In this document: positions 50,063 through 59,773 of the stretch, one piece after another
Numbering within the stretch: position 1 is the stretch's first letter
How the letters are laid out: every line of letters begins with the position of its first letter
Source: an uncultured bacterium
GTDB taxonomy: Bacteria > Planctomycetota > Phycisphaerae > Phycisphaerales > SM1A02
Assembly: GCA_903919715.1 (NCBI GenBank)
Contig: CAIXJC010000078.1
Coordinates: forward strand, 62,001-126,000
Length of the DNA stretch: 64,000 nucleotides
Reading direction: 5' to 3'
Position numbers and translations under genes: made by a program
Notes under the pieces: generated by a model
What the model was told of the DNA's origin: nothing
What the model saw: the letters and a program-made list of their open reading frames with translations, nothing else
The model's database searches: none

Positions 50063-51700
50063 ATGACCGCGACGATCACATTCGCGGGGTTTGGGCTAGT
50101 CCCCCAAAGTGAAGCAAGCGGGGTTGGATTCCCGCAAACACAGACTCCGACCAATAATAACAGCCCAAATAGTCAGAAAACAGCGCAATCGAGAAAAACG
50201 ATCCCGACAACACCATCGTCCGCACCGGTACAGCCTGTCACCCCAGCTGCTGCACCGAAGGTTGCGCCCACCGCTCCACCTGCCGCAACACCTACTGTGA
50301 AACCCGTTGTGCCCCCCGTTGCAACTGGAGAAAAAAAAGCGCCGACGAGTGCGGCAAATAAAACAATTGATTCGCCTGCGAAGAAATCAACATCGAATCT
50401 TGAGAGCGATCCCTTCGTTCTCGCATCGCTTGGAATTCGTTTTCGCCCACCAATTGGGGCAATTTTGACGAAACCCGTCACTGGAGCAATGCCGATTTAC
50501 ACGGTCGATGACTCTCGCGATCCTGTTCGATATCACCTGCAAATCCAGACGCTTGTGTCCGAACTGAACGAACCATCGCCACAGGCTCAAGTCAATGAAT
50601 ATCTCGATTCGCTCAAGAAAAGAAATCAAAAATTCACCGTTCTTGTGAATGAACCATGGCTGCATCCCAAGGTCGGCGGGCACGTGCTGTTTACCCGAAC
50701 TGATCTCGGCAACGACGTCGTTGCCGTCCAAGGATGGCTCATTCTGCAGACTGGACCGTTTGATTTTCTCGTGTTCAATGTTCTCACTTCCGAGGCAGAT
50801 TTCACTGCAATTCGGCCGATTCTTGAAGAAAGTTTTCACACGATTCAACTCGACGACCTCGAGCAGTTGGCCGCGAGCAGAGTCGCACGGCTTCGTTCGG
50901 GAAATGAATTGATTCAGGCGATGACTCCCGAGAAATTGAAGGCGATCTGCGGCAGCGAGCCACGGCTCTTTCGAGTCTGGCAGAGTGGAGACCACGGGCA
51001 GGAACAGGAAATCGGTTATTACCGAATGACGATTCTTGCTGGAACATTGAGTGATGCATCAGGCGAAAAACCCCCAGTAAAAACCGATAAACCAACTGGA
51101 ATTCTTGTTCTTGTTCAAGGACGGACGATTGTCGATGCGGCGACGGGGAGATTTGCGGACATGGATGCGAGATTCTGGTCTGCATGGGATCACGACAGTG
51201 AAGCATGGACGAGTCGCGTCACCGAGCGAGGCGGAAAACTCTCTGAGAAATCGATCGCACAAACTGGCCTCCGATCTCCGCGTGGCATCGGCAATCCACG
51301 GCAATTACTGACGGTGATCAGCGGCAATGCGCAATCGAGAACTCGCGACGAAAAAGAGTGGACTGTTCCCTCTGGAATTTATCTCTCGCAAGCAGAGACT
51401 TTGGTCTTGGGAGAAGTCTTGCCGCGTGAAGAGAAACAACCCCCGCTCAACTTTGCGTATTACGCCTTTGATCCACGTTCGATGAGTATGCCTCAGCGAG
51501 TTGATAGTTGGACACGTGCGACTGAAGGCCAATGGATGTTGGTGACTCAACCAGGACTTGACGAAAGTGCAGAGATCACGTGGCACGATTCACAAGGACG
51601 GCGCGTCCGACGATCAGAGCCTGGCGGCATCACAACTGAACTCTGTCTGCCTCGGCAACTTCAGCAAATATGGGCTGGAAAAGGGCTCAAAACACGATGA
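50063..51700 (+). CDS. Probably exported protein of unknown function
   Basis: No family recognised. From ATG 50063 (AGGCGG upstream) it has 545 residues; the frame is open back to 49937 and TTG codons at 50030 and 50039 would add RRIW before the hydrophobic TATITFAGFGLV, making a better signal peptide, so the start is uncertain. A Pro/Ala/Thr/Val-rich disordered stretch follows (~20-105), then a folded region with SLGIRFRPPIGAIL, and mixed alpha/beta sequence to the end. It diverges from rpsJ and overlaps the next gene by ATGA. Confidence 0.75.
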   Translation: MTATITFAGFGLVPQSEASGVGFPQTQTPTNNNSPNSQKTAQSRKTIPTTPSSAPVQPVTPAAAPKVAPTAPPAATPTVKPVVPPVATGEKKAPTSAANKTIDSPAKKSTSNLESDPFVLASLGIRFRPPIGAILTKPVTGAMPIYTVDDSRDPVRYHLQIQTLVSELNEPSPQAQVNEYLDSLKKRNQKFTVLVNEPWLHPKVGGHVLFTRTDLGNDVVAVQGWLILQTGPFDFLVFNVLTSEADFTAIRPILEESFHTIQLDDLEQLAASRVARLRSGNELIQAMTPEKLKAICGSEPRLFRVWQSGDHGQEQEIGYYRMTILAGTLSDASGEKPPVKTDKPTGILVLVQGRTIVDAATGRFADMDARFWSAWDHDSEAWTSRVTERGGKLSEKSIAQTGLRSPRGIGNPRQLLTVISGNAQSRTRDEKEWTVPSGIYLSQAETLVLGEVLPREEKQPPLNFAYYAFDPRSMSMPQRVDSWTRATEGQWMLVTQPGLDESAEITWHDSQGRRVRRSEPGGITTELCLPRQLQQIWAGKGLKTR

Positions 51701-52464
51701 TGCCTCTGCGTGCAATTGTGCGCCTTGGTTGGCTATGCATTGTTCCGTTGTCATGCGCTGCTCCGCGTGAACTTGCACTCCCTGCGCCTGCGAAGATTTT
51801 CGAAGTCCTGACTGCGCCGAGCACCGCGTTTCCAGTCGACTCATCAGACCTCATCGCACCATTTGACGCACAGTGGACATGGCAGCTTGTCGATGCAAAT
51901 GGACGAGCGATAAAAGATCCAGCGATTCAAACTCTCGCGTCGTCGACTGCGTTATACGGTGCGACATGGATGGTTCCGATGATCGATGGAGATCGAGAAT
52001 TTCTCTCGCAGGGGAAGGATGATGAAATCTCGCTGGTGGCGGTCGAAGCGCCACATGATCAAGCCATCAGCTATTTCACCCCACCGCTGATTCTTGCACC
52101 GAGTCAGATGCATCTGGAGGAACTCTTTGCATCATCGAGTTCGATGCGAGTCGATTGGATGGATGGACGCGGGGAACGAGACCGAGGAATCGGCGAACGA
52201 ACGGCGCGTGTTGTTCGCGGGGAACGAATTCGTACCCCGCTTGGGGAATTCGAAACAATGCGCGTTGAAACAAAATTTGAGGCCACACTGCGGTTTGCCA
52301 AGGCTCAGCGCACAAACACACTCTGGGTCGCGGCAGGAATAGGTGTAATTGCCGAAGAATGGAGAGGGAGAGTCACAGTTATGGGAATCCCGATCTCGAA
52401 CGATGTTGGAACGGCGGTGCGAATTTCCCCAATTACCACCACAAAGCGTGTGTCCGTACCCTAG
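51697..52464 (+). CDS. Exported protein, possible lipoprotein
   Basis: 255 residues from ATG 51697, chosen for its ATGA overlap with the previous gene. The N-terminus (RLGWLCIVPLSCAAPREL) is a signal peptide; the Cys after PLS is near, but not a canonical, lipobox. The body is beta-rich (IAPFDAQWTWQLVDANGRAI, GERIRTPLGEFETMRVETKF) and contains a typical LGVIAEEW-like end (AAGIGVIAEEWRG), recalling small envelope proteins that report on substrate loading. Function unknown. Confidence 0.75.
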   Translation: MMPLRAIVRLGWLCIVPLSCAAPRELALPAPAKIFEVLTAPSTAFPVDSSDLIAPFDAQWTWQLVDANGRAIKDPAIQTLASSTALYGATWMVPMIDGDREFLSQGKDDEISLVAVEAPHDQAISYFTPPLILAPSQMHLEELFASSSSMRVDWMDGRGERDRGIGERTARVVRGERIRTPLGEFETMRVETKFEATLRFAKAQRTNTLWVAAGIGVIAEEWRGRVTVMGIPISNDVGTAVRISPITTTKRVSVP

Positions 52465-52478
52465 AGTTGCGCATTGCA

Positions 52479-53240
52479 ATGAGCCCCGCACCGTCCATAT
52501 TGGTGGCTATTCCAGCTCACAATGAGGAGCAGTACATCGACCGCGTCTTACCGCGTGTACTCCAGCATGGATTGCCTGTTCTTGTTGTCGACGATGGTTC
52601 GACAGATTCCACAGCCGCACGCGCTGCATCATGGCCAGTCGAACTTGTTCGTAATCCAAAGAATGGCGGCTATGGTCGAGTTATGCAGGACATTTTTGCA
52701 TGGTCAGCCATGCGCGGATTCGACTGGGTTATCACGATGGACTGCGACGAACAGCATGAACCAGCTTTCATTCCCGAGTTCGTTCGCGCCATCGAATTCG
52801 ACAATGTCGATGTTGTTTCTGGCAGTCGCTATCTCCGGCACCATGCTGGCGACACCATCGCTCCAGCGGACCGCAGCGAAATCAATCGAACGTTGACCTC
52901 GGAGATCAATGAGCTTCTCGCGGGGGCGTTCGAGTCACCGCTCACAGATTCTTTCTGTGGGTTCAAGGCGTATCGATCGGTGGCGTGTAACGCACTTCGT
53001 TTAGACACGAATGGATATGAATTCCCGATGCAATTCTGGGTTCAGGCCGCAGCGAATCGTTTGAGAGTGCGTGAGATTGCGGTCCCGAAGATCTATCTCG
53101 ATCACAATCGAACCTTCGGAAATGGACTCGACGATCCGATTCGACGACTTTCCGTCTACCGCGACACGTTGCGTCATGAACTTGAACGCTGCCACGGACG
53201 ATTGGCTCATCTTCGTCGATCGACCTACGCTCGAACCTGA
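52479..53240 (+). CDS. Family 2 glycosyltransferase
   Basis: 253 residues from ATG 52479. GT-A fold: ILVAIPAHNEEQYIDRVLPR, VLVVDDGSTDSTAARAASWP, RNPKNGGYGRVMQDIFAW, the metal/nucleotide site in VITMDCDEQHEP, and VVSGSRYLR. This pattern is close to dolichyl/polyprenyl-phosphate mannosyl- or glucosyltransferase-like enzymes, but there are no membrane helices. Donor and acceptor unknown. It starts 14 bases after the lipoprotein-like gene and overlaps the next gene by one base (TGATG). Confidence 0.88.
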   Translation: MSPAPSILVAIPAHNEEQYIDRVLPRVLQHGLPVLVVDDGSTDSTAARAASWPVELVRNPKNGGYGRVMQDIFAWSAMRGFDWVITMDCDEQHEPAFIPEFVRAIEFDNVDVVSGSRYLRHHAGDTIAPADRSEINRTLTSEINELLAGAFESPLTDSFCGFKAYRSVACNALRLDTNGYEFPMQFWVQAAANRLRVREIAVPKIYLDHNRTFGNGLDDPIRRLSVYRDTLRHELERCHGRLAHLRRSTYART

Positions 53241-54685
53241 TGCCGACCGAAGAGCACAGAGCGGGCATCACATTGAAAACCAGCGTGAAATCTGTCGATT
53301 TGCATTTTCCATCCGGGGGTACGAGCGATGCGCCACTTTCTCCACGCGCATCCAAGATCCGAAGTGAACTGCGCGATTCGCTCAAGATTCCCTCAGGATT
53401 TGTGGCGGGCGCTGGACATCAGCCGATCGTCTGGCACGCTGGAATTCTTGCGAAGTTTGTAGCGGCGTCAAGCGTTGCTGACGCTCACGGTCCAAGCGGA
53501 CAATGGATTCACTTTCTCAGCGATCAAGATGTGATTGATCCATTTCGGATCGACCTTCCAGCGCGCGACCGAAACGGCTCCGTACGCCGATCGTCGCTCC
53601 GCTTGACGTTGGAAAACTCCCACATCTCGAGCAATGCAGTGCCCTTCGCACGCCCTGCACAAAGTGCCATTCATCTTGGCAACGAAGCGATCGCATCGCC
53701 GGCTGCATCAGCAGTTCTCGACCAAGTGATTGCAGCGATCAATCGTGCATCCGACGCTCCAAATGCTGGCGTGCAAATGGCGCGAGCAATGCTGCACTGT
53801 GCGAACCGATGGGTGAATCCTCCAACTGCAATTGTGGAAAGTCGATCGCTGCTGATGTGTGATGCCGCACGAGAGATCTTGCAGAAAATATTCGCTGCCC
53901 CCGAAGAGTGTGCTGTGCATTTCAATGCGGCGCTCAAATTCGATTCCCGCGCCGCACGACCACTGCGAGAGAATGGCCTGCGCAGCGAGGTGCCAGTGTG
54001 GGGAGTGCGCGAAGATGGCTGCCGTGAGCGAATCGACGCGGTCGAAGCACAACGCCGATTCGACCGTGGACTTCCCCTGCTTCCGCGGGCATTTCTTGCA
54101 TCGGGATTGATGCGCCTCACCTGCGATCTCTTCTTTCACGGAACGGGTGGCGTGAGATACGAACGCGTCGGTGAGCGCTGGTGGCGCGATTTTCTCGATG
54201 TGCAATTGCCAGACTTTGGATCTGCAACCGCGACAATCATTCCTCTTCCAAGCGATCTCGGTTTGAACTTCGATCCACACACATTGCCGCTGGCAACATG
54301 GCGGGAAGCGTGGTGGGATCCAACTCGACTTGATCGAGCGCATGATTCACACTCGATGATCGAGCCCACTCGCGCCGCACTTCTCCAGCGGATTGCGGAT
54401 GCGCCTCGCAAATCCCGTGAACGCCGCGCCGCCTATCGAGCACTCTGCGACCACATCAACTCGCTGCGCCAACGGCACAGCACAGAACTTGCTTCGCTCG
54501 AACTGACAGAAACAAAGGGCAAAGCGCTTCGCACGCAACGTGCACTTGCCAACGATCGAACATGGCCATTTGGACTGATGCGAGAATCTTCCGTTGATTT
54601 AATGGCGACGGCAATCCGCGATCAAATTCCGCAAGGTGAAATTACGACGGCAACGCGTTCGCTACCGCAGAAACCACGGGGTTAA
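53240..54685 (+). CDS. Unknown protein with remote BshC-like layout
   Basis: 481 residues. I do not recognise it firmly. Three blocks parallel BshC (bacillithiol cysteine-adding enzyme): GHQPIVWHAGILAKFVAA near residue 60, FLSDQDVIDPFRID near 95, and LPRAFLASGLMRLTCDLFFH with GTGGVRYE near 290, followed by a C-terminal helical coil with RAAYRALCDHINSLRQRH. It is shorter than BshC (~540) and similarity is at motif level only. Neighbours do not include bshA or bshB. Its last 44 bases overlap the convergent yhaM-like gene. Confidence 0.5.
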   Translation: MPTEEHRAGITLKTSVKSVDLHFPSGGTSDAPLSPRASKIRSELRDSLKIPSGFVAGAGHQPIVWHAGILAKFVAASSVADAHGPSGQWIHFLSDQDVIDPFRIDLPARDRNGSVRRSSLRLTLENSHISSNAVPFARPAQSAIHLGNEAIASPAASAVLDQVIAAINRASDAPNAGVQMARAMLHCANRWVNPPTAIVESRSLLMCDAAREILQKIFAAPEECAVHFNAALKFDSRAARPLRENGLRSEVPVWGVREDGCRERIDAVEAQRRFDRGLPLLPRAFLASGLMRLTCDLFFHGTGGVRYERVGERWWRDFLDVQLPDFGSATATIIPLPSDLGLNFDPHTLPLATWREAWWDPTRLDRAHDSHSMIEPTRAALLQRIADAPRKSRERRAAYRALCDHINSLRQRHSTELASLELTETKGKALRTQRALANDRTWPFGLMRESSVDLMATAIRDQIPQGEITTATRSLPQKPRG

Positions 54686-55664
54686 GTGGATCTGGTCGAT
54701 ACAATCGCGAATCGAGACTCCACACTCGCTCGGTGAACTCTGCATTGCCGGCATGCAACCTTTCGCGTGCGACTGCGTGAATGGAAATAGTTGTTTTCGC
54801 TTCGAGATTATCCAGGAGCGCAACGAAAATCGCTTCAGGAGTCGACGGCAACTTCGCCGCACCATGTTCAAGTTGACCGTGATGGGAGATGAGAATGTGC
54901 TGAAGCACCGTGACCACATCGCCCGAAAGTCGAATGCCGCTCGTGCGAGCGGCCATCGCAGCCTTCAGTTGCAACCAAACCGCACCGCGCACAAGGTGAC
55001 CAATCAGTTGACCGTCCATCGTGTAATTGAATCCCTTTTCCCATTCCAACTCGACGGTCTTGCCGAGATCGTGCAAGAAAAGACCCATGAGCACGATGTC
55101 TCGATTGAGTTGTGGATACAGCGGCAACATGCGATCCGCAAGATTCATAAGTTGAAATGTGTGTTCAAGCAATCCACCAATCCACGCATGATGCACATTG
55201 GTCGCCGCGGGCGCATGCCGAAATGCAACCATCATCGCTTCATCGGTCAGATACGCGTCGGCGAGCCCACGCATTCCCTCATCGCTCATCGAATGCAGAA
55301 GAGCGCATACGCCAGTGAACATCTCAGGGATGTCCTTGGTAGTCGTTGGAAGAAGTGAGATCAAGTCTTCGGAGCTGACATCAACACCTTGAATCTGCTC
55401 GATCACAACCTGAATCTGGCCGTTATAAAGTTCAACTCGGCCCACGATTCGGGCGTATCCAGTCGAACTCACATCTGGCAACATCCCTTCGTCAAACGTC
55501 CATTTTCGTGCAGCAGCTTCGCCTGTCGCATCACGGATAAGCGCTTTGAAGTAGCACTTTCCTCCACGGGTGACCGCCGTTTGAGGATTGACCAAACTAT
55601 AAACGCCGTCGACGAATGCGCCGGCTTTAAGATCTCGAACATTGACATGTGGATGCGAATTCAT
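54642..55664 (-). CDS. YhaM-type 3'-5' exoribonuclease (OB fold plus HD domain)
   Basis: 340 residues. N-terminal OB-fold (~10-95, GAFVDGVYSLVNPQTAVTRG, GRVELYNGQIQVVIEQI), then an HD domain with the metal residues in NVHHAWIGGLLEHTFQL, FLHDLGKTVELEWEKG and ILISHHGQLEHGAAKLPST. Length and order match YhaM of Gram-positive bacteria (~314). Likely degrades single-stranded RNA from the 3' end in the cytoplasm. Its 3' end overlaps the BshC-like gene by 44 bases on the other strand. Confidence 0.88.
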   Translation of the reverse strand: MNSHPHVNVRDLKAGAFVDGVYSLVNPQTAVTRGGKCYFKALIRDATGEAAARKWTFDEGMLPDVSSTGYARIVGRVELYNGQIQVVIEQIQGVDVSSEDLISLLPTTTKDIPEMFTGVCALLHSMSDEGMRGLADAYLTDEAMMVAFRHAPAATNVHHAWIGGLLEHTFQLMNLADRMLPLYPQLNRDIVLMGLFLHDLGKTVELEWEKGFNYTMDGQLIGHLVRGAVWLQLKAAMAARTSGIRLSGDVVTVLQHILISHHGQLEHGAAKLPSTPEAIFVALLDNLEAKTTISIHAVARERLHAGNAEFTERVWSLDSRLYRPDPLNPVVSAVANALPS

Positions 55665-55730
55665 GGCGTGTGCCTTTCGGTGGGGACAAGTCTAGCGAAG
55701 TCCGCTCTTTACGAAGCGTCGCTGCGACGA

Positions 55731-56681
55731 CTATCCACGCGAGCGTAAGTCTTCCAAGACATTTGGAATTTCATCGCAAAGTTCAAATGCCAAGAGTCCC
55801 GCTTCCCCAACGCGTGTACGCCATGCACGAGCGGCAAGTCCGTGAATTGCGACTCCCAACCTTGCGCAGTCAAAGAGCGACATTTGGTGCGGCGACCGAA
55901 CGAACTGCGCAGCGATCGAGCCAATGATTCCAGCGAGAGCATCCCCGCTTCCTCCCGTCGCAAGAGCGGCATTCCCTGCTCGTGCTGACCAATGATGGAC
56001 ACCGTCGCTGACCACCGTTCGAGCACCCTTGAGAACAACCACACATCCGACCCGACTCGCAAGTGCATCGGCAGCGGCACCGCGCCGATCCTCGTCAGTC
56101 GCTGCGGTCGGATCAAGGTCAAGTGATTCCGCCAATCGCTGATACTCGCCTGGGTGCGGAGTCAGAATCACAGAACCATCGCGAATATCTCGTGGGAAAT
56201 CGACGAGACGTGACAGTGCGTTTAAACCATCAGCATCGATCACGAGCGGGCATCGAACGTGACTTAATAAGCGCACGACGATTTGATCAATCGCAAATCC
56301 ATCTCCAAGCGCTGGACCGAGCACCACTGCATGAACTCGCTCAAGAATGGGATCGAGCAATTCCGCACACTCACACGGGAGAAGCGCGCCGTGCGAATCA
56401 ACGGGAAGCGCATGTGCTGTTGCGCTTTCGAGTGCAATGAGGGCTGATGCTGCGAGTGGTTCAGGAACCGCCAACTCCGCTAAACCACAACCAGTTCGCA
56501 AGGCGGCGCGGCCCGCGATCACCGGACCGCCCAGCATCACCCGCGGAAGCTTTGCGCAACCACCAATGACGAGCACCGTTCCAAATGTTCCTTTATGGCC
56601 TAGAGGATCTCGCTTGGGAAGTGCAGGACACGGGGATGTGTCGTGACCGCACACAGCTGCAATCCGTTCATCGATCGACAT
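55731..56681 (-). CDS. nnrD: ADP-dependent NAD(P)H-hydrate dehydratase (NnrD domain only)
   Basis: Repairs hydrated NAD(P)H. 316 residues from ATG 56681, chosen because the frame upstream lies within the transglutaminase gene. Carbohydrate-kinase-like fold: GHKGTFGTVLVIGGCAKLPR, GPVIAGRAALRTGCGLAELA, VLGPALGDG, VIDADGLNALSR, LTPHPGEYQRL and the catalytic GGSGDALAGIIG. The NnrE epimerase domain is not present. Overlaps its upstream neighbour by 14 bases. Confidence 0.93.
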   Translation of the reverse strand: MSIDERIAAVCGHDTSPCPALPKRDPLGHKGTFGTVLVIGGCAKLPRVMLGGPVIAGRAALRTGCGLAELAVPEPLAASALIALESATAHALPVDSHGALLPCECAELLDPILERVHAVVLGPALGDGFAIDQIVVRLLSHVRCPLVIDADGLNALSRLVDFPRDIRDGSVILTPHPGEYQRLAESLDLDPTAATDEDRRGAAADALASRVGCVVVLKGARTVVSDGVHHWSARAGNAALATGGSGDALAGIIGSIAAQFVRSPHQMSLFDCARLGVAIHGLAARAWRTRVGEAGLLAFELCDEIPNVLEDLRSRG

Positions 56682-58149
56682 GAACGACCTCGATGGAGAG
56701 ATTGCCAATCGTTGCCAGTAAGTTTGAAAAGTCAGAATCAAGTTGGGCATCGTCCTGCGCGCTTGTTGCAATCAGGAGATGCCCAGGATGAAAAGGGCGC
56801 GATGCAAGCGTCGCATCCAAATCGATCCACTCCCCTTTTACCTGAGCTTGAGTCCACATGTGCCACGCAAACAAATTGTGTTTTCCGCCAAATTCTTCGG
56901 CATATATGAGTCCGCTTGCCACACGCGAAGGAATGCCTTGCGCTCGAAGTAGCGCCGCCAACAAGACTGCGTGCTCCGAACAATCTCCAGCCTTCGACTG
57001 TGCGACAGCGCTCGCGCCAGCAAACGCTGATGCGAGATCTTTGTGAACGATGAAACGCATCACGAAAGCACGGAGCGCCTCTGCTCGATCTGCAACCGGA
57101 GATGCGTTGGTCAACCCTGCAGATTCCACAGCACGAACAGCAAGTGCTTTGACTGCGGGATCATTCGCATCAATCAAGATGGTCGATGCGAGGTATCGAG
57201 CGTCAGCAAGTTCCTCCGCAGTGACTGGCGATGTACGACCGACCTCCACATCGACGAAGAGTCCCCCCGCTGGATTCGCTTCGAAACGCTGTGCACCTGA
57301 TGCAGGCAACGAAAGTGCTTCGCCATTTGTCGAACGAACGGCCAATCGCGCTCGATGCCCCTTCAACACTTCAGGCGAAGGCTTTGACAACAGCACCATT
57401 GTTCGTGTGATCAAATCGACACCGCCCCCCGCACTCGGCTTTTTAGCTTCTGCTTCACTGCTGCGCCTTGCGACCATATCACCGATCGCCATTTTCGTGC
57501 GCGAGACAATGACGTCACCATCCGCATCGACATCTTCCTCGGTCGCCATCGGCACGGCGCTCGTTGTCGTCGTCCAACGCACGGTTTTTCCTTCGCCAGC
57601 TCCTCCGCGCTTCGACACAATATCGATGACTTTCAAACCACCTGTCGGATCAACGGTGCGGTAGGTCATTTCAGCTGAACCATCTCTGCGGCGCGCGATT
57701 GCGTAGCGTTCCACCGCTGCAGGGGTCCACCAAGTTCCTTCGGGACGTGGCATAACGCGCGACAACGTATGACCACCAGCCGTCTCGTCCACCGTAATTC
57801 CTGTCGGCAAAAATCGATAGGAGGTTTGCGAATGTTCCGCACCAGATTCTTGTTCGACCTCGCACTGCATTGGCGCGCCGTCCACTGTTTCGATAAATCT
57901 CCATGTCATCCTCACACTCGTCGCTGCGCCAGCTCGCCCCAAGAGGAGATGCGTGTCGTTGCTCGTCTGAATGCGATCACCAAGGACTTCGATTTTTTCA
58001 TGCATCCAACCACAGTTTGTGCCGCCGATCGAAACGACAAACCATGAATCTCGCGGGCGAAGCGTCGCGTGTTCATCACTCGCAACCGAAGTGACAACCA
58101 CCGCGCAGAGCGCAACAACAATTGCGATCCACCGTTCAGATCGCCGCAT
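56668..58149 (-). CDS. Exported transglutaminase-like (papain-fold) protein
   Basis: 493 residues. Signal peptide WIAIVVALCAVVVTSVAS, then ~300 residues of beta-rich sequence, then a transglutaminase core with Cys-His-Asp in order: GDCSEHAVLLAALLRAQGIP (Cys), LFAWHMWTQAQVKGEWIDLD (His, Asp). Such proteins in bacteria are usually periplasmic peptidases or amidases. Substrate unknown. It lies between lysS (14-base overlap) and nnrD (14-base overlap). Confidence 0.85.
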   Translation of the reverse strand: MRRSERWIAIVVALCAVVVTSVASDEHATLRPRDSWFVVSIGGTNCGWMHEKIEVLGDRIQTSNDTHLLLGRAGAATSVRMTWRFIETVDGAPMQCEVEQESGAEHSQTSYRFLPTGITVDETAGGHTLSRVMPRPEGTWWTPAAVERYAIARRRDGSAEMTYRTVDPTGGLKVIDIVSKRGGAGEGKTVRWTTTTSAVPMATEEDVDADGDVIVSRTKMAIGDMVARRSSEAEAKKPSAGGGVDLITRTMVLLSKPSPEVLKGHRARLAVRSTNGEALSLPASGAQRFEANPAGGLFVDVEVGRTSPVTAEELADARYLASTILIDANDPAVKALAVRAVESAGLTNASPVADRAEALRAFVMRFIVHKDLASAFAGASAVAQSKAGDCSEHAVLLAALLRAQGIPSRVASGLIYAEEFGGKHNLFAWHMWTQAQVKGEWIDLDATLASRPFHPGHLLIATSAQDDAQLDSDFSNLLATIGNLSIEVVHVDR

Positions 58150-59719
58150 CGGCGGATCCTTCCGGACGCATCAGCGGAAAGAGGATCACATCCCGAATGG
58201 ACGGACTGTCGGTCAGCAACATCACGAGACGATCGATGCCGAGTCCGACGCCCCCAGCAGGCGGCATACCAGTTCGAAGTGCCGTCATGAAATCTTCGTC
58301 AAGCGTTCGCATGACGGCATCTTCCTCTTCGACGCCATGCATCTGCTCGGTGAACTTCGAAAGTTGGATATCGGGATCATTGAGTTCCGTATACGCCGGA
58401 CCGACTTCCATGCCGCCGATAAAAAGATCCCATCTCTCAGCAATTTCAGGCGTTTTTCGACTTGGCCGAGTGAGCGGGCTGACCGCGCTTGGATAATCCA
58501 TGACGAATGTTGGACGGCACGGATCGATCAGATCTTCGGCCTTGCGTTCGAAGAGATCATTGACCAGTAGCCAGTGATCACGCGTTGCTGCATGAGCGAG
58601 ATGTGCGGCAACAGCAGCCGCACGAACCTTGGATTGATCCGACATCGGGAATCCCATTGCGCGTTCGAAGATTTCGCCGAATCGAACCTGCACGAACGGT
58701 CGCCGATAGTCGATGCGCATCTCACCCCACGGCAACACTGGACCTTCTTCGCCGCGTGGACACCACCCCTTTGCAACTGCCTCGGTCGCACAGTGATGCA
58801 CAAGTGACTCGACCAATTCCAGCATCGTTCCATAATCGCCAAATGCTTCGTACGCCTCAAGTGCGGTGAATTCTGGATTGTGACTCCGATCGACACCTTC
58901 GTTTCGGAAGTTGCGGTTGATCTCGAAAACCTTTGGAAGTCCGCCAACCAACAATCGCTTCAAATACAACTCGGGAGCGATCCGCATAAAAAGCGGCATT
59001 CCCAGCGCATTATGCGTTGTAACGAAAGGTCGAGCCGCAGCGCCGCCGGCAACGGGATGCATCATCGGCGTCTCGACTTCGAGGAAACCGCGGGTTTCCA
59101 TAAAGCGGCGGATCGCACTGACGATGTGCGAGCGAGCCTGAAAAGTTTTGATCGTCTGCGGCGTGGCGAACATATCGACATAACGCCTGCGGTAACGCAG
59201 TTCGGTGTCCTCTAATCCATGCCACTTCGATGGCGGCGGCTCGAGGTTCTTCGACTGAATCGACAACTGCTTCGCCCACACGCATATCTCGCCTTTTTTC
59301 GTCTGGCCAATCCGTCCCTCGACGGAGATGATGTCGCCATAATCCAGTGCCTTGGCGACTTCGAAATCGTTTGGAGGCATAGCCGACTTGGAGATACTGA
59401 TCTGCAAATCTCCCGACGCATCGCGCAATCCGATAAAAATAATTTTCCCCATGTCACGGTGCTGAACAATGCGACCCGCAACGATGACGACTGTGCGGCC
59501 ATCTTCGACGATTGCATCGGGGGTTTCCTTCAAGACTGCGCTCGCCGCGTCATAGGCTGCATGCGCCGAAGAGTCGAAGAGCGCCCGTGCCGTGGCAAGT
59601 GCGACCGCGCCATCCAAACGATTGCCAAATGGCTCAACACCGAGTTCAGTCTTGAGTCGCTCCAGCTTGACTCGACGAGCGGCGATCAATTCAGAAGATG
59701 ATGGCTCTGCATTCTGCAT
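58136..59719 (-). CDS. lysS: Lysine--tRNA ligase, class II
   Basis: 527 residues from ATG 59719 (MQNAEPSSSELIAARRVKLE). N-terminal OB anticodon domain (~80-180), catalytic core with motif 2 FEINRNFRNEGVDRSHNPEF and TALEAYEAFGDY, and motif 3 GVGLGIDRLVMLLTDSPSIR with DVILFPLMRP. Divergent from prfB with a 54-base gap; in E. coli prfB and lysS form one operon, so the association is kept in an inverted layout. Confidence 0.97.
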   Translation of the reverse strand: MQNAEPSSSELIAARRVKLERLKTELGVEPFGNRLDGAVALATARALFDSSAHAAYDAASAVLKETPDAIVEDGRTVVIVAGRIVQHRDMGKIIFIGLRDASGDLQISISKSAMPPNDFEVAKALDYGDIISVEGRIGQTKKGEICVWAKQLSIQSKNLEPPPSKWHGLEDTELRYRRRYVDMFATPQTIKTFQARSHIVSAIRRFMETRGFLEVETPMMHPVAGGAAARPFVTTHNALGMPLFMRIAPELYLKRLLVGGLPKVFEINRNFRNEGVDRSHNPEFTALEAYEAFGDYGTMLELVESLVHHCATEAVAKGWCPRGEEGPVLPWGEMRIDYRRPFVQVRFGEIFERAMGFPMSDQSKVRAAAVAAHLAHAATRDHWLLVNDLFERKAEDLIDPCRPTFVMDYPSAVSPLTRPSRKTPEIAERWDLFIGGMEVGPAYTELNDPDIQLSKFTEQMHGVEEEDAVMRTLDEDFMTALRTGMPPAGGVGLGIDRLVMLLTDSPSIRDVILFPLMRPEGSADAAI

Positions 59720-59773
59720 CGTTCGATGATAAGCACCCGAGCGCAATGTCATTCGTCGGGGTACAGTCTCGTC

